Shown here: one piece after another, positions 47,006 to 58,488 of the stretch
Layout of the letters: every line of letters begins with the position of its first letter
How positions within the stretch are numbered: the stretch's first letter is position 1
From: Rhizomys pruinosus
Lineage: Eukaryota > Chordata > Mammalia > Rodentia > Spalacidae
Reading direction: 5' to 3'
NCBI GenBank assembly: GCA_009823505.1
Contig: VZQC01014000.1
Coordinates: 366,404-430,403 of the forward strand
DNA: 64,000 bases
Translations under genes and position numbers: made by a program
The notes under the pieces: model-generated
Databases searched by the model: none
Told to the model about the DNA's origin: nothing
The model's input: only the letters and a program-made list of their open reading frames with translations

Positions 47006-47088
47006 ATTAAATCTAAAAATTGTTTCTTCATCACCAAAATGTATTATCAGATCACAATGTGATTCTCATCCCTTTCAGATAGATCTGG

Positions 47089-47290
47089 AATGGTGGGTAG
47101 ACAGGTGGGTAATAGATAAAAGCACTTGCTGCACCAGCCTGGATGGCCTGAATTTGATTAGCAGAACCCAGGTTAGGGTGAAAAGAGAGAAACAACTTCA
47201 CAAAGTTGTCCAGCCACCTCCACCTCCAAACCAGGCATGTGCCTACACACATACATCATGCGTTCACTCACCATAATAACAAACAGTATA
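47089..47290 (+). repeat. B3-type SINE, diverged
   Basis: AAAAGCACTTGCTGCACCAG, CCTGAATTTGATTAGCAGAACCC, CACAAAGTTGTCCAGCCACC, then CACACATACATCATG. Third B3-like element in a row. Confidence 0.7.
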
Positions 47291-47299
47291 AAACTGAAA

Positions 47300-47513
47300 G
47301 ACACATCTGGAATGGATAAACTGCCACTTATTCGAATTGTTTTCTAATTAACTCTTAAGATCTCTGTGAGTTTTTGTGTAATATTTTGAAGATTATTCCT
47401 CCAATCCCTTTGCTATCATTCACCTCCTGGAAATACTTTTAGAGAAACATCATTAGTCTTGAACTACCTTTTTATTTCTCCCTTTTCTCCTCTGTCTTTA
47501 TCTGCTGTTCTTC

Positions 47514-47554
<41 letters not shown>

Positions 47555-48440
47555 TAACTTTGTCTTCAGCCATTTGACTTTTTCACTAATCTTATTGCTT
47601 GTTCATTTGTTTGTTTGTGATCCTGGGTATGTGAACACTGCCTGAGTTCATGCTAAGCAGGTGTTTTACCACTGGGCTTCCTTTACTGCCCCTGAGCATA
47701 TCATAGTTTTATAATTAAATATAACTATTATTCTCTGGCTATTTATTTTATACAATAACCTTAATATACTTACAATAATATACTTAGAAATTTCATTTTA
47801 AAGTTCTTTCTGTTGAAGAGTAAGAATTCTTTTTATATTTGTCTTTTTCTTTAATGAGTTTTATCTTGTTCAGATTTTGTGTATTCTGGATTTATCATTT
47901 GTATATATGAATCAAAGTTCAAGTCTTTTTATAGGCGCCAGACTTTGACCTTCACAATGTCTTTATAGCTATATTCTTCCAAAAGATTTATCCCTGAAAT
48001 TAAAACCCTGTTACTTATAAATTCTTAGATAAGAAAGCCATGAGTAATTTTACTAGAGGTTATTTGGGTGCTGATGGTAACATAAAAATCATATGTAAAT
48101 GTTAATCACAAGTGTGTGATTAACATTTGTTTTTACTATCACTAGAAATAACTGAAGGTACTAAGTCACATAGAATAATTATGTGGAAAAGAAAAAAATG
48201 GAATAATTCACAAGAAAGTAATTAATTGATAGTTGAGTATCCAGATCAATGATTTTAATGATTTTGGAGGATGAAGATAACTTAGTGGGTGGGGTATAAA
48301 ACTTTGAGATTCTGATAATTGGGAATGATGGTACACCAGTAAGCAAATAGCCTTGCTAATGCACTGTGAACCCAAATCAAGTCAATCCTATTACCTTTAG
48401 GTACAAGTAAAAGCATCTCATGATTACAATACTGTTTAAA
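47300..48440. other. Unique AT-rich sequence with a (GTT)n tract
   Basis: A (GTT)n tract of about 13 units lies at 47514-47553. The rest has no recognised feature. Confidence 0.5.
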
Positions 48441-48451
48441 ATCGAAATCCA

Positions 48452-48670
48452 GGGGCTGGAGAGATGGCCTAGCGGTTAGGAGCGCCGACCGCTCTTGCAG
48501 AGGACTCGGGTTCGATCCCCAGCCGAGAACCGTCTGAAACTCCAATTCCAGGAGAACTCCAGTTCCATGGGAATCCGACACCCTCTTCTGACCTCCGCGG
48601 CATTGCACGACACTGGTGCACAAACTTGCATGCAGACAGTATATTGATACACATACAAAAATAAATGAAT
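48452..48670 (+). repeat. B2-type SINE, young-looking
   Basis: Low-divergence B2: GGGGCTGGAGAGATGGCC head, GGGTTCGATCCCCAGC B-box, GACCTCCGCGGCATTGCACG body. It carries a duplicated short segment (CTCCAATTCCAGGAGAACTCC). The tail ends in AAAATAAATGAAT, where a B1 follows directly. Confidence 0.93.
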
Positions 48671-48828
48671 GCCGGGCGTGGTGGCGCACGCCTTTAATCC
48701 TCGCACTTGGGAGGCAGAGGCACGCGGATCTCTGTGAGTTCGAGGCCAGCCTGGTCTACAGAGTGAGTTCTAGGACAGCCAGAGCTACAGGGAGACCCTG
48801 TCTCAAAAAGACCAAAAAAAAAAAAAAA
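48671..48828 (+). repeat. B1 SINE, young-looking
   Basis: GCCGGGCGTGGTGGCGCACG start with intact CpG sites, a near-consensus body, CTCAAAAAGACC and poly(A). It lies in the A-rich tail of the B2. Confidence 0.94.
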
Positions 48829-48839
48829 TCCAAATCCAT

Positions 48840-49395
48840 ATAACGTGCTGAGTCTGAGAGTTTTATATTCTCTCAGACCTTGACAAATAAGATGATTATA
48901 ATCTTTCTTCCATAAAATTACTATGATATATAAAATACATATACTGCTGTTATTATCTGTACAGTTAACACAACTTGCTTCTAAATTGTGTAACAAAGAT
49001 CGAGATAATTGAACTGCATTCATCCTGAGTGGTGACTTTTTTTAAAATCTAGCTAGGTTTGCCAAGTTAAAACAATCTATTAATTGATGTAGTCGATGTC
49101 CTTAAGTAAAATAATTTATCAGCATTCATTCAGTACAGTCATAAAATATTGTCCCTTCCACATTAGGAGACCCTGTCAGAACACCAGCCCAAACAATGGA
49201 AATCAAGCAGACAAGGACTCCTAAAATAGACTGAATATACCTTTATCCCAAATCTTTCCCAGTTAACCTTCTCAGTCAGAGCTAAATTATAACTAATAAT
49301 CCTAGATTTGGCTTACATTTCCTTTAACAGTGGCCTGCAGAGAGAACATAAGCAAGGAAATCCCTGAAGATAATACTAAGTCTTTTTACCTGCAT
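48840..49395. other. Unique sequence
   Basis: No gene; the right part may belong to the L1 3' UTR fragment that follows. Confidence 0.4.
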
Positions 49396-49399
49396 GCAG

Positions 49400-49550
49400 C
49401 TTTACTGTTAAAATGTGAATCTCTAAATGTGGTTATAAATCAACCTATAGTTTATTTTCAGAATTTGTAATTTTGATTTACGTGTGGAGTGTATATATGC
49501 TTATTTTAGAATAATATAAAATAAAAATATTTTTGAAAGAGAAAAAAATG
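49400..49550 (+). repeat. L1 3' UTR fragment
   Basis: TTAAAATGTGAATCTCTAAATG, GTTTATTTTCAGAATTTG and AGAATAATATAAAATAAAAA match 20560-20700 of L1-A and 38380-38510 of L1-D. Confidence 0.65.
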
Positions 49551-49809
49551 AACATAGTTATAGATAATATTGAATTAATAACAAGATGAAACAATTTAAC
49601 TTACCTTCTTCATCTACAAATAATATTTATTTTCTATAATCCCTCCATTTTTCTTCTCTTTGCTGAAAATATTCATTTAGTAATGAGCACACTGAATCAT
49701 GAAAAGCAACTTAGGAGTGAAAAGCCCAATGTCCATTTCTGCCATTAAATAGCTATAAGAGAGTCATACCTGTCTCTTTTATACTATCATGAACCATGAG
49801 TTCCTGTAT

Positions 49810-49968
49810 ATGATAGTTAATATTGATTGACAGCTTGATAGGATCTAGCATCACCTAGAAATAATCTCTGGGAGTGTTTGTGAGAAAATTTCTAAGTTGT
49901 TTTAATTGAGGAGAGAAAATCCATTCTAAATGTGGGTGACATCACCACATGAGTAGGGGCCCTAAACA

Positions 49969-50020
<52 letters not shown>

Positions 50021-50200
50021 CAGTTATTGCTTTCTGCTTCCTGACTCTTCATTCAATGGATACAACACAACCAGCTTCATTGTGTGCCTTTCTCTGTACC
50101 TTTCCCTCTATGGTGGTCTGTGCCTTCAAACTGTGAGCCAAAATAAAGTTGCTTTTGTCAGGTATTTTGTCATAGTAATGAGACAAGTAACTAACACTAT
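49810..50200 (+). mobile_element. MaLR-type LTR with internal (GA)n
   Basis: Begins TGATAGTTAATATTGATTGAC and ends GTAATGAGACAAGTAACTAACA. It contains CTGTGAGCCAAAATAAAGTTGC (poly(A) signal) and GTCAGGTATTTTGTCATAG, typical of this LTR class. A (GA)n run of about 22 units lies at 49973-50018. No convincing target duplication was found. Confidence 0.7.
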
Positions 50201-50204
50201 CCAT

Positions 50205-50715
50205 CCTAAAATTCTATAATCACTGGAATTTGAACATTCATAATGGTTTTTTCATTCCTGGGAATGTATGACCAAACAGACATTGAGGAAATAGAAATCA
50301 TATATCAATGTAAATAGCACATTAATATGTGCATCTAACTGAACAGCCATTATATTTAGTGCTCTTTACAATCTTCATTGTTTCAAGGATACTCTGATTG
50401 GTTCCACATGATGAGCTTATCCCACACAACCTGGTTCACCTGTGTTTATGGACATAAAATCCCAAGTTACTTAAACTATTGTTATGCTATATAATCAACT
50501 ACATGAAACTAAAGTAGAGCTATTTTCCAAATGCAGTATCTAATTTTGTATTCATGTTTAATTTTCTCCTATATAAATCTCCTATAAGTCTTACTGGTTA
50601 AGTCGTTCTGCTAGCACTCATTAGATAGCCTGCTATCTAATGCCAGTGTTGCATGGGGCCAGGTTTCTTTACCATCATAAAACCAATCAACTCTTTTTCA
50701 TAAATTGCAAATTCT
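50205..50715. other. Unique sequence
   Basis: No gene or repeat recognised. Confidence 0.4.
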
Positions 50716-50721
50716 TTCACA

Positions 50722-50872
50722 TTTTTTTGGTCTTTTTGAGACAGGGTCTCCTTGTAGCCCCAGCTGCCCTGGAACTCACTCTGTAGACCAGGCTGGCCTT
50801 GAACTCACAAAGATCCACCTGCCTCTGCCTCCTGATTGCTAGGATTATAGGCATGCTCCACCACACCTTTAA
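50722..50872 (-). repeat. B1 SINE
   Basis: Reverse B1: TTTTTTTGGTCTTTTTGAGAC, CCTTGTAGCCCCAGCTGCCC, TGCTAGGATTATAGGCATGC. Confidence 0.92.
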
Positions 50873-50874
50873 TC

Positions 50875-51555
50875 ACAAAAAATATTTCACAACTGACAAA
50901 TACATGGATTAAACACAAAACGAAGGAACTTTGCCATTTTTTCAGTGTTTTCTGCACAATCTTGTTTTGTGCCTTATGGGTAAGGAAGAGAACTGAATAT
51001 ACATTTGTGGTAACTTAATAAGATCACTCTTACTAACACACAGTTGTAGTCCTTATGTAAATATCTTTCCTAACGTGAGCCTTTGAGTTATCAGGGTATA
51101 TAAAAACCAAGCAAAACCTTCATTAAACAGACAGGGAAGGTGAAAAGGAAGGTGCAGGAAAACCAAAAAGCAATTCTACTGATGTGTGCTACATCCTCTC
51201 AGTACTAAATATTGCATTATGTTTTTCAGACATCCAATACTATCACAACCACAAATCTCTTTATTCCACATGCCTTCCATGTTCTATTCTTAATATAGGA
51301 ATGCAATGACAGACAAAGGCAGACATAACCTCTTTTTTAACAGAGTGAATGCCAGAAAAGACAAGACATTAATTAAATAGTTACAGAAAAACAAATGCTG
51401 TAAAGTAGACATACCCACTTCTATCAGTTCCTGTCTTGGGAACTGAGAGGTTGGAGAAAACTTTCCTCTAAAGCAGCCCTTGGACTAACACTGCTTAAAT
51501 AATGGGCAAAGTTTACTAAAAACAGATGAGAGAAAATCTTATATTCAAAGACTTC
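50875..51555. other. Unique sequence
   Basis: No gene or repeat recognised. Confidence 0.4.
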
Positions 51556-51573
51556 TAAAAGAAGGGATTCTGG

Positions 51574-51793
51574 GGGCTGGAGAGATGGCTCAGAGGTTAA
51601 GAACACCAACCTCTTGCAGAGGACTCGTGTTCAATCGCCAGCACCCACATGGCGGCTGAGAACTGTCTTTAACTCCAGTTCCAGGGGATTCCGACACCCT
51701 CTTCTGACCTCTGCGGCATTGCACGACATGGATGCACAAACCTACATGCAGATGGTACATCCATACACATAAAAAATAAATAAAATTAAAAAA
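51574..51793 (+). repeat. B2-type SINE with target-site duplication
   Basis: Full-length B2. GAAGGGATTCTGG at 51561-51573 and GAAGGGGTTCTGG at 51794-51806 flank it (one mismatch). Confidence 0.95.
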
Positions 51794-51809
51794 GAAGGGG
51801 TTCTGGTAC

Positions 51810-52712
51810 AAGGGGGTTAATGAAAGAATCCCAATGTAAATGAAATCAAGAGAATAAGAATTGGGGTGAGAAGAGGAGAGAAATAGGGACAGGATCTGGA
51901 CATTTTAAAACAATGTTGGTTTTCTCTGTATCCACAAAGCAATAGGATTTTATAATTCTAGTTATATGACATGTGCTGAGACAAATACATTGAAACCAAA
52001 TGCTTATTAGTGATTTTCAGGGGATACGAGGACAGTAAAATGGCGGGAACTCCTAATATGTGGGGTCTTTAGGGGAATGATTCTAATATCCTAAAATCAC
52101 ATACTACCAATGGTTGCACAAGCCTGTGAATACACTGAAAACACTGAAATATACGCTTTAAAATGGTAAACTCTGTATTTTTCAGATACCTTGGTAAAAG
52201 TATTAAAATTAGCAATGGGACAGTATGAGAGATCTTCAGCAGAGAATTCTCTAGATAAAATTACTTTTAAAAGGACCATTGTTTTCAAAGACAGTAATAA
52301 ATTTGAGAATAAGAAAAGGGTCCTATTGTAATAACATAATGAGAAAGTACACAAAGGAAAACAAGTAGAAATTAATGACAGAGATGTGAAATTACATGAG
52401 AAGGAAGTGTCAAATGAGGTCCCTGGTTTTCAGACTTGACCAAAGGAGTGAGATTACCATTCACCAAAATTGTGGAGTTAGACGAAGATCAAGTTTTGAG
52501 AAGGAGTGGGGAGATACTGAATTTAGTCTTTCATTTTAATGCTGAGTTGGAGTTCCTCTGGAGGAACATCAAGGAAAACCTATATACATGGATCTGGAAC
52601 TCACAGTAACATTCTGAGCGAGGAGAAAATGCAATAGTCTTCTATTAGTATAGCGGTCATCCATGCACATGAAAACAACCTGGGGCCTCTTTTTTCAGGG
52701 TACTAATAAAAT
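51810..52712. other. Unique sequence
   Basis: No gene or repeat recognised. Confidence 0.4.
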
Positions 52713-52714
52713 AG

Positions 52715-52782
52715 CACTCGGGTGGGGAACAGAGCTCAGGGATACAGCATTGGCCTAACATGCGAGAAGCTCCAAATTAGGT
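52715..52782 (+). repeat. ID-like SINE (tRNA-derived), diverged
   Basis: GGGTGGGGAACAGAGCTCAGGG, CATTGGCCTAACATGCGAGAAG resembles the rodent ID consensus (ggggctggggatttagctcagtgg...agcgcttgcctagcaagc). The 3' end is cut by the LTR element that starts at 52788. Confidence 0.6.
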
Positions 52783-52787
52783 CCTAA

Positions 52788-53155
52788 TGTCAACTTGACA
52801 TAAGTGAGAGACACCTGAGAAGAAGAAACCTCAATTGAAAATTTTTCTCCATCAGACTGGCCTGTTGGCATGCTATGAGGCATTTTCTTAATTGTTGATT
52901 GATGTAGAAAGACCCAGCCCTTCCAAAGCAGGTAGGTCTGGGCTGTACAAGTAAATAAATGACCAAACCAGGGGAAACAAAGCGGTTAGCAATGTTTCTC
53001 CATGGTCTCTACTTTGGGTTCTGGTCACCAAGTTCTGCCTTGAGTTCATGATCTGACTTCGTGATCCAAGGTGTTGTAAGATGAAATAAACTCTTTCCCA
53101 CCCAAGTTGGTTTTGGCCAATGTTTTATCACAGCAACAGAAATGTCCTTAGGACA
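52788..53155 (+). repeat. 5' LTR of the MaLR-type element
   Basis: 368 bp, TGTCAACTTGACA start, AGATGAAATAAACTCTTTCCC poly(A)-signal region, CAGCAACAGAAATGTCCTTAGGACA end. Confidence 0.85.
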
Positions 53156-53473
53156 GAAATTGGCACCAGAGAGTGAGATATTGATGCAGAACACATGACC
53201 AAGTTGTTTTGGGGAGGAGAGGACTATGGAAGTTTTGGAGCTTTGGGAAGAAAAAGGCCATTGAGTGTACAGAGCTTAATTACCAGTTGTTGAGGCAACT
53301 TGGAAGATAAGAAAAGCAGATGATAGGGCCCTGGCTTGTGAATTTCCAGAGGGAAGCAAAGACTTTATCAGGGATGTTTGTGTGATACTTTTAATTAATA
53401 ATCTATGGAAGAGAAACTTTGGCTTTACTAGTATAATCAATGCTGGTTAGCTGGGATTGAAAAATGACCTGTG

Positions 53474-53575
53474 GATGCATTGTGGTGCATACCTTTAATC
53501 CCAGCACTTAGGAGACAGAGGCAGTTGGATCTCTGGTCTACATCTTGAGTTCCAGGCCATCTGGGACAGATGTTA
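53474..53575 (+). repeat. B1 SINE fragment nested in the MaLR-type element
   Basis: GCATTGTGGTGCATACCTTTAATCC, then truncated. Target duplication GAAAAATGACCTGTG at 53459-53473 and GAAAAATCATCTGTG at 53576-53590. Confidence 0.88.
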
Positions 53576-54235
53576 GAAAAATCATCTGTGATTAACAAGA
53601 GACCAGAATCACTGAGGTGAAACCTTCTGGGAAGTATTTCCTCAGGGCCAGCAGTAATCCAGATGAAGCTGAACTTGGTAATGTGTGAGAGTCTCTCACA
53701 TGGCATTAGTTTTGGCTGCAAAAACTTCCAGTAATAAGGATGACATGGAGAGAAGTTGAGACTTGGCACCATGAGAGGCCCATTGGTGAAGATGTATCCT
53801 CAGTTGCAGAGGAGACTCCATCATATCTTGGGATGGACAGCAGCAGGTGCAGAGTGGATCTGGCCTGAGCCTAGGAGAAAAGTCATTTGTGTGCTACAGA
53901 TGGAAGACCCAGAGAAGTGGAGCTGCACACACCCTTTGGAGTCCAGAGGACCATGAGTCTCAGAGGTTGGATACTGAACTTCACTGCTGGACTTTGGTTT
54001 TGCTTAAGTGTGCCCAGTTCCTCCTTTTGAAATAAGAAAGCATTTACTTGCTTTTGATTTTATAGAAGCCTGGAGTTAAATAATTTGGGTATTTTAAACT
54101 GACGTTTTTTAAGTATTTAATTTTTCAAGGACTATGCTCCCTTAATGTTATTAAGTTTAATATTGTTATATTAGCATGAGTCCTTGGAGAAAAACAAGAA
54201 AGGAAAGGACACGGTTTAATAGTGATGTGTTTATG

Positions 54236-54666
54236 TGTCAAGTAGACAAGGGATCTATTGCAATGCTTACTTTTTGTCAGCTTTACCCAAACTAGAGACA
54301 CCAGGGAAGAGAATAAACCTCAATTGATGAATTTGCTCATTAGCCTGGCCTGTGGGCACATCGATGAGGTATTTTCGTGATTACTGATTGATATAAGAGG
54401 GTCCAACCCACAGTGGCCAGTGCCATCCTCTAGGCATGTTGGCCTGGGATGCATAAGAATAGAAACTGACCAAGCCAGAGGAAGCAAGCCAGTAAATAGT
54501 GTCTGCCTCCCAGACTTTGCTTCAATTCCTGCCTCATTTTTCTCCTACCCTAACTTCTCTCAGTGATGGATTGTTACCCAGGAGTTGTAAATTAAATGAA
54601 ACCCTCTCTTCCCCAAGTTGGTTTTTGTCAGCGTTTTATCACAGCAACAAACAGGTATCTAGGACA
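54236..54666 (+). repeat. 3' LTR of the MaLR-type element
   Basis: 431 bp, TGTCAAGTAGACA start, TTAAATGAAACCCTCTCTTCCCC poly(A)-signal region, AGGTATCTAGGACA end. It is about 60 bp longer than the 5' LTR. Confidence 0.85.
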
Positions 54667-54671
54667 CCTAG

Positions 54672-55630
54672 TACCTCAAAACAGATATTAATTAATTCAT
54701 TGTACTTTGTAAACTAATCAATCCCTATAAGGTTCCAGCTCCTGATGCCAGCAGCTCGAAGGGTATTTTAACATATGAATTTTGCAGGATATGAACATGT
54801 AAACTGTTGCAGGTGAGCAATGAGCTAGGACCAGCTTTGAGGAACTAAAGTCTCTACTGGCCAAAGAGAGAAAGCAAGTCTCCAATGGGAAAAGAAATAG
54901 AAGGCAGAGCTTAGAGAAACAGGAGCGTTTGTAGCAAAGAAGCCACTGAAAGCATCCCAAAAGCAATGGCTCTCTCGGTTGGATGCAATGATTCTAAGAA
55001 GTCAAGTGAAATAAGAATCAAGCTGATAAGGGTGTCAAAAGCTGTTTATATGCAAAGCAATCCAGACATATCCAGGTTAGGATGTGTTGGCCAGAGAATG
55101 GGCAGTGCAAAATCAGCAAGAGCTAGCACTCATCTAAACAGTTTGTACTGCTGCTATTGTTTGTGAATAACAGGAAATAGATGAATAAAAAGTGATATGT
55201 AGGGGTTGGTATGGTTATGCCTTACATCTTTATGGGAGTATTATTGAATATATCATAAAAATAATAGGACACTTTCAACTAAGTGATTGAAACTGCAACC
55301 AGTCAAGAAAAATGAATTTGTGATATGCCTTTCCAGAAAAAGATGGGAAAAATAGTCCAAAGGTCAAGCACAGGACTGGCCAAAGTGCAGATGTGATTAA
55401 CCAAATCCAGGGATCAGGCTTGTGCTATAAAGGACATCATGGGGCTAGAAATGTAAACATCAGACAGCCCAGATACATGGTACTAGTTCAAGCTGGTCCC
55501 ATCTGATCACAGTTCTGTCCCCAAAGTAGACAAGAAATAATCAACTTAGGATGATAGAAGTTGAAGAAGAGCAAAGAAAAAGCAATTGAAGTAAATTATG
55601 TAAAATAAAACTTTGAGTAGGAAGTGAGAA
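54672..55630. other. Unique sequence
   Basis: No gene or repeat recognised; the short frames have no motif. Confidence 0.4.
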
Positions 55631-55636
55631 AATAAA

Positions 55637-57652
55637 CCAGGCAAAGGTACAACCAAAAAGGAGAACTATAGACCCATCTCCCTAATGAACACAGATGCCA
55701 AAATTCTAAATAGCATACTGGCAAATCGCATACAGACTCACATCAAGAAGATCATCCATCACGACCAAGTTGGATTCATACCAGAGATGCAGGGATGGTT
55801 CAACATATGAAAATCAATAAACATCATCAAGCATATAAATGGAATGAAAGACAAAAACCACACCATCATCTCAATTTACACGGAAAAGGCCTTTGACAAA
55901 ATCCATCATCCCTTCATGCTTAAAGTCCTAGAGGGAATTGGTTTGGAGGGATCATTCCTCAATGTAATCAAAGCCATATACAGGAAACCCACAGCCAATA
56001 TCATCCTAAATGGGGAAACGACAGAAACATTCCCTTTAAAGGTAGGAACTCGGCAAGGCTGCCCCTTGTCACCACTCCTCTTCAATATAGTGTTTGAAAC
56101 ACTTGCTAGAGCAATAAGGCAAGAAAAGGAAATTAAAGGAGTACTAATTGGAAAAGAGGAAATGAAGCTATCCCTATTTGCTGATGATATGGTTGTTTGC
56201 TTAAGGGATGCTAAAAACTCCACCAGAAAACTCCTAGAAACGATTAACAGCTTCAGCAAAGTGGCAGGATACAAAATTAACCTAATATAATCAGTAGCCT
56301 TTCTTTACACCAACAACAAGCAACTGGAGAAGGCATTCAAGGAGACCTTCCCACTCACAATAGCTTCAAAAACAATAAAATACCTAGGAACAAACCTAAC
56401 CAAAGACACCAAAGATCTCTACAACGAAAATTTTAAACCCTTAAAGAAAGAAATTGATGAAAACATCAGAAGATGGAAAAACCTCCCATGCTCATAGATT
56501 GGGAAAATTAACATAGTAAAAATGTCCATTCGACCCAAACTCTTGTATAGATTTAACACAATCCCAATTAAAATCCCCAAGAGTTTCTTCACAGGCTTGG
56601 AAAAAATAGTCCTTAAACTCATTTGGAAAAACAAAAGACCTCAAAAGGCCAAAACAACCCTGAGTGAAAAGAGCAATGGGGAGGGTGGAGGGGGGATCAA
56701 AGAAAAAGGTAAACAAATGACCCACTCAATAGATGGAGCAAAGAACTGAACAGAGAGTTACAAGTGAGGAATTAGAGATGTCTGAGAAACACCTCAAGAA
56801 GTGTTCAACATCACTAATCATTAAGGAAATGCAAATCAAAACCACTTTAAGATATCATCTTACTCCAATAAGACTGGCTAGGATCAAGAAAGCAAATGAT
56901 ACCAAGTGCTGGAGAGGGTGTGGGGAAAGAGGAACACTCACCACGCTGCGTGGGAATGTAAACTCGTACAGCCACATGGAAAACAGTATGGGAACCTCGG
57001 AAGACTTGGTATGAACTTGCCACTTTACCCAGCCATACCACTCCTAGGTGATGTACCCCAAGACTTACCCTACCGCAGAAATACAATGCATGCCGTTTAT
57101 TTCAGCTCTCTTCACAATAGCAAGGCAGTAGAAACCAACCCAAATGCCCCTCAACTGACAAGTGGATAGAGAAAGTGGTACATCTACAATGCAGTTCTAT
57201 GCAGCAGTAAAGAAAAGACATCATGAGCTTTGCAGGGAAATGGCTGGAGCTAGAGGACATCATGCTGACTGAAATAGAACACGTCCAGAAAAACAAACAA
57301 CATGGTATTCCTTCATGTGTGATGCTTAGTTGTCAATTACCAGTTGTAAGTATTTCTTGGTATAGGGCCCCCTGAGCTTTTGTCCAGTAATTGGGAGTGA
57401 TGCATACTGGACACAACACAACCAACAACAGAAAGGGATGCCATCAAATACTGGACTGAACAGTGAACTTCTGATCAAAAGAGTCAACTTGCACATGGAG
57501 AATTTGAAAAGAGATGAAAAGGTGAAAAGTCTGTTGGCAGAATGCCATGAGCTCTGGTGGGGTGGGGGGATGAGGGGGACATTGGTCTAGAGTTGATAAT
57601 GCTTTTACAAAAATACAAAAAAAAAAAAAAAACAATAAAAATAAAGAAAATA
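55637..57652 (+). mobile_element. 5'-truncated L1 (G) with an intact RT core block but internal deletion
   Basis: Starts within ORF2 just before the RT domain. A 148-codon open frame at 55844-56290 holds the RT palm: [39 protein letters not shown], the catalytic LFADD at about 56175-56190, and [23 protein letters not shown] stop follows where other copies continue. At about 56690 the text leaps from TLSEK to a [13 protein letters not shown] stretch (about 0.5 kb lost). The C-terminal TKCWRGCGERGTLTT and terminal part follow, then the 3' UTR with G-rich run and poly(A) near 57635. GAAAATAA words at both ends may be the target duplication. Confidence 0.88.
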
Positions 57653-57714
57653 ATGTGAATACCAGAATTGTTAAGTATGACGGAGACTCCTTCCTTCACA
57701 TACTTGCTTAAATT

Positions 57715-58090
57715 TTTCCAAATTTCATACAATATATTTTGATCATATTTAGACTCCTTCCACTATCCACACCCTCCCTTACTACTTCCTCATTACATGT
57801 ATTCATATGTGTGTGCACACATATATAATATACATACATGTATATATTACATATAATATATACATGTATATATTATTAAGGCCTATCTAGTCAAATTTGT
57901 GTCCCCAAATGCCCTTCAGTGTGGGTTCACCCACTGGAGCCTGGTTAACCTACCAAGAGTCACACCCTCTCTCAGTAACTATGGGTTACAATAGTTCCTC
58001 TGCTAGGGTTGGGGGCTTCATCCCCATTTCTATGCTGGGATTTTGTCTGGTGTTGAACTTACATTGACCTGTGCATGGGGTGGGGTGGAG
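57715..58090 (-). repeat. Possible L1 3' UTR fragment, antisense
   Basis: AAATTTCATACAATATATTTTGATCATATTT-like start, CTTCAGTGTGGGTTCACCCACTGG, and CTGGGATTTTGTCTGGTG resemble an antisense rodent L1 3' UTR. It contains AT-rich alternating tracts at 57800-57880. Confidence 0.5.
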
Positions 58091-58141
58091 GGGGTGAATG
58101 GGTTCTAGATTTTGATTTTTAATCTATCATATCTATAATTA

Positions 58142-58186
58142 TTATATATATATATATGTATATATATATACATATATATATATATT
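58142..58186. repeat. (TA)n alternating tract
   Basis: Nearly pure TA alternation with two TGTA/TACA breaks; largely self-complementary. Confidence 0.9.
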
Positions 58187-58194
58187 AAAAAAAG

Positions 58195-58352
58195 AAACTT
58201 CCCACACTATATCATAGTTAAAATTCTAGATGCCCTAAACAAAGACAAAATTCTGAAAGCCACAAAAGAAAATCAAGTCACATACAAGGGAACCCCATCC
58301 GAATTACAACTAACTTCTCAGCACAAACAATGAAAGCAAGAAGAACATGGAA
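58195..58352 (+). repeat. L1 ORF1 fragment
   Basis: TTCCCACACTATATCATAGTTAAAATTCT through GAAAGCAAGAAGAACATGG matches 16935-17090 of L1-A (ORF1 C-terminal half). Both ends are cut; no poly(A). Confidence 0.85.
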
Positions 58353-58488
58353 AAACAATAAAAATAAAAGAAGAAAAGGGAATATTGGAACAGGAAGAGT
58401 TAAATTGGGTGAGGAAATGGGAGAGTAGGCTAGAAGAGGGAATTTGAGGAGGTATAAATAACAGTAAAGACATTTTGAAAAAGTTTAT

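Larger units (their letters stand above)
52788..54666 (+). mobile_element. Complete MaLR/ERVL-type LTR retrotransposon, non-coding
   Basis: Two direct LTRs (52788-53155 and 54236-54666), each starting TGTCAA and ending AGGACA, bound a non-coding interior of about 1.08 kb. A primer-binding-like TGGCACCAGAGAGTGAGATA follows the 5' LTR at 53161, the usual MaLR/ERVL position and form. A purine-rich GAAAGGAAAGGACACGG stretch precedes the 3' LTR. CCTAA (52783-52787) and CCTAG (54667-54671) are the probable 5-bp target duplication with one change. Total 1.88 kb fits the usual MaLR size. No retroviral protein is encoded. Confidence 0.85.

Noticed and set aside
48452..48520. tRNA-like A/B box, considered as a tRNA gene
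   Set aside because: It is the tRNA-derived head of a B2 SINE and continues into the B2 body; no cloverleaf 3' half.
55844..56290. 148-codon reverse-transcriptase frame, considered as an active or domesticated RT
   Set aside because: It is a piece of a 5'-truncated L1 with a stop right after and a downstream deletion; nothing suggests selection.
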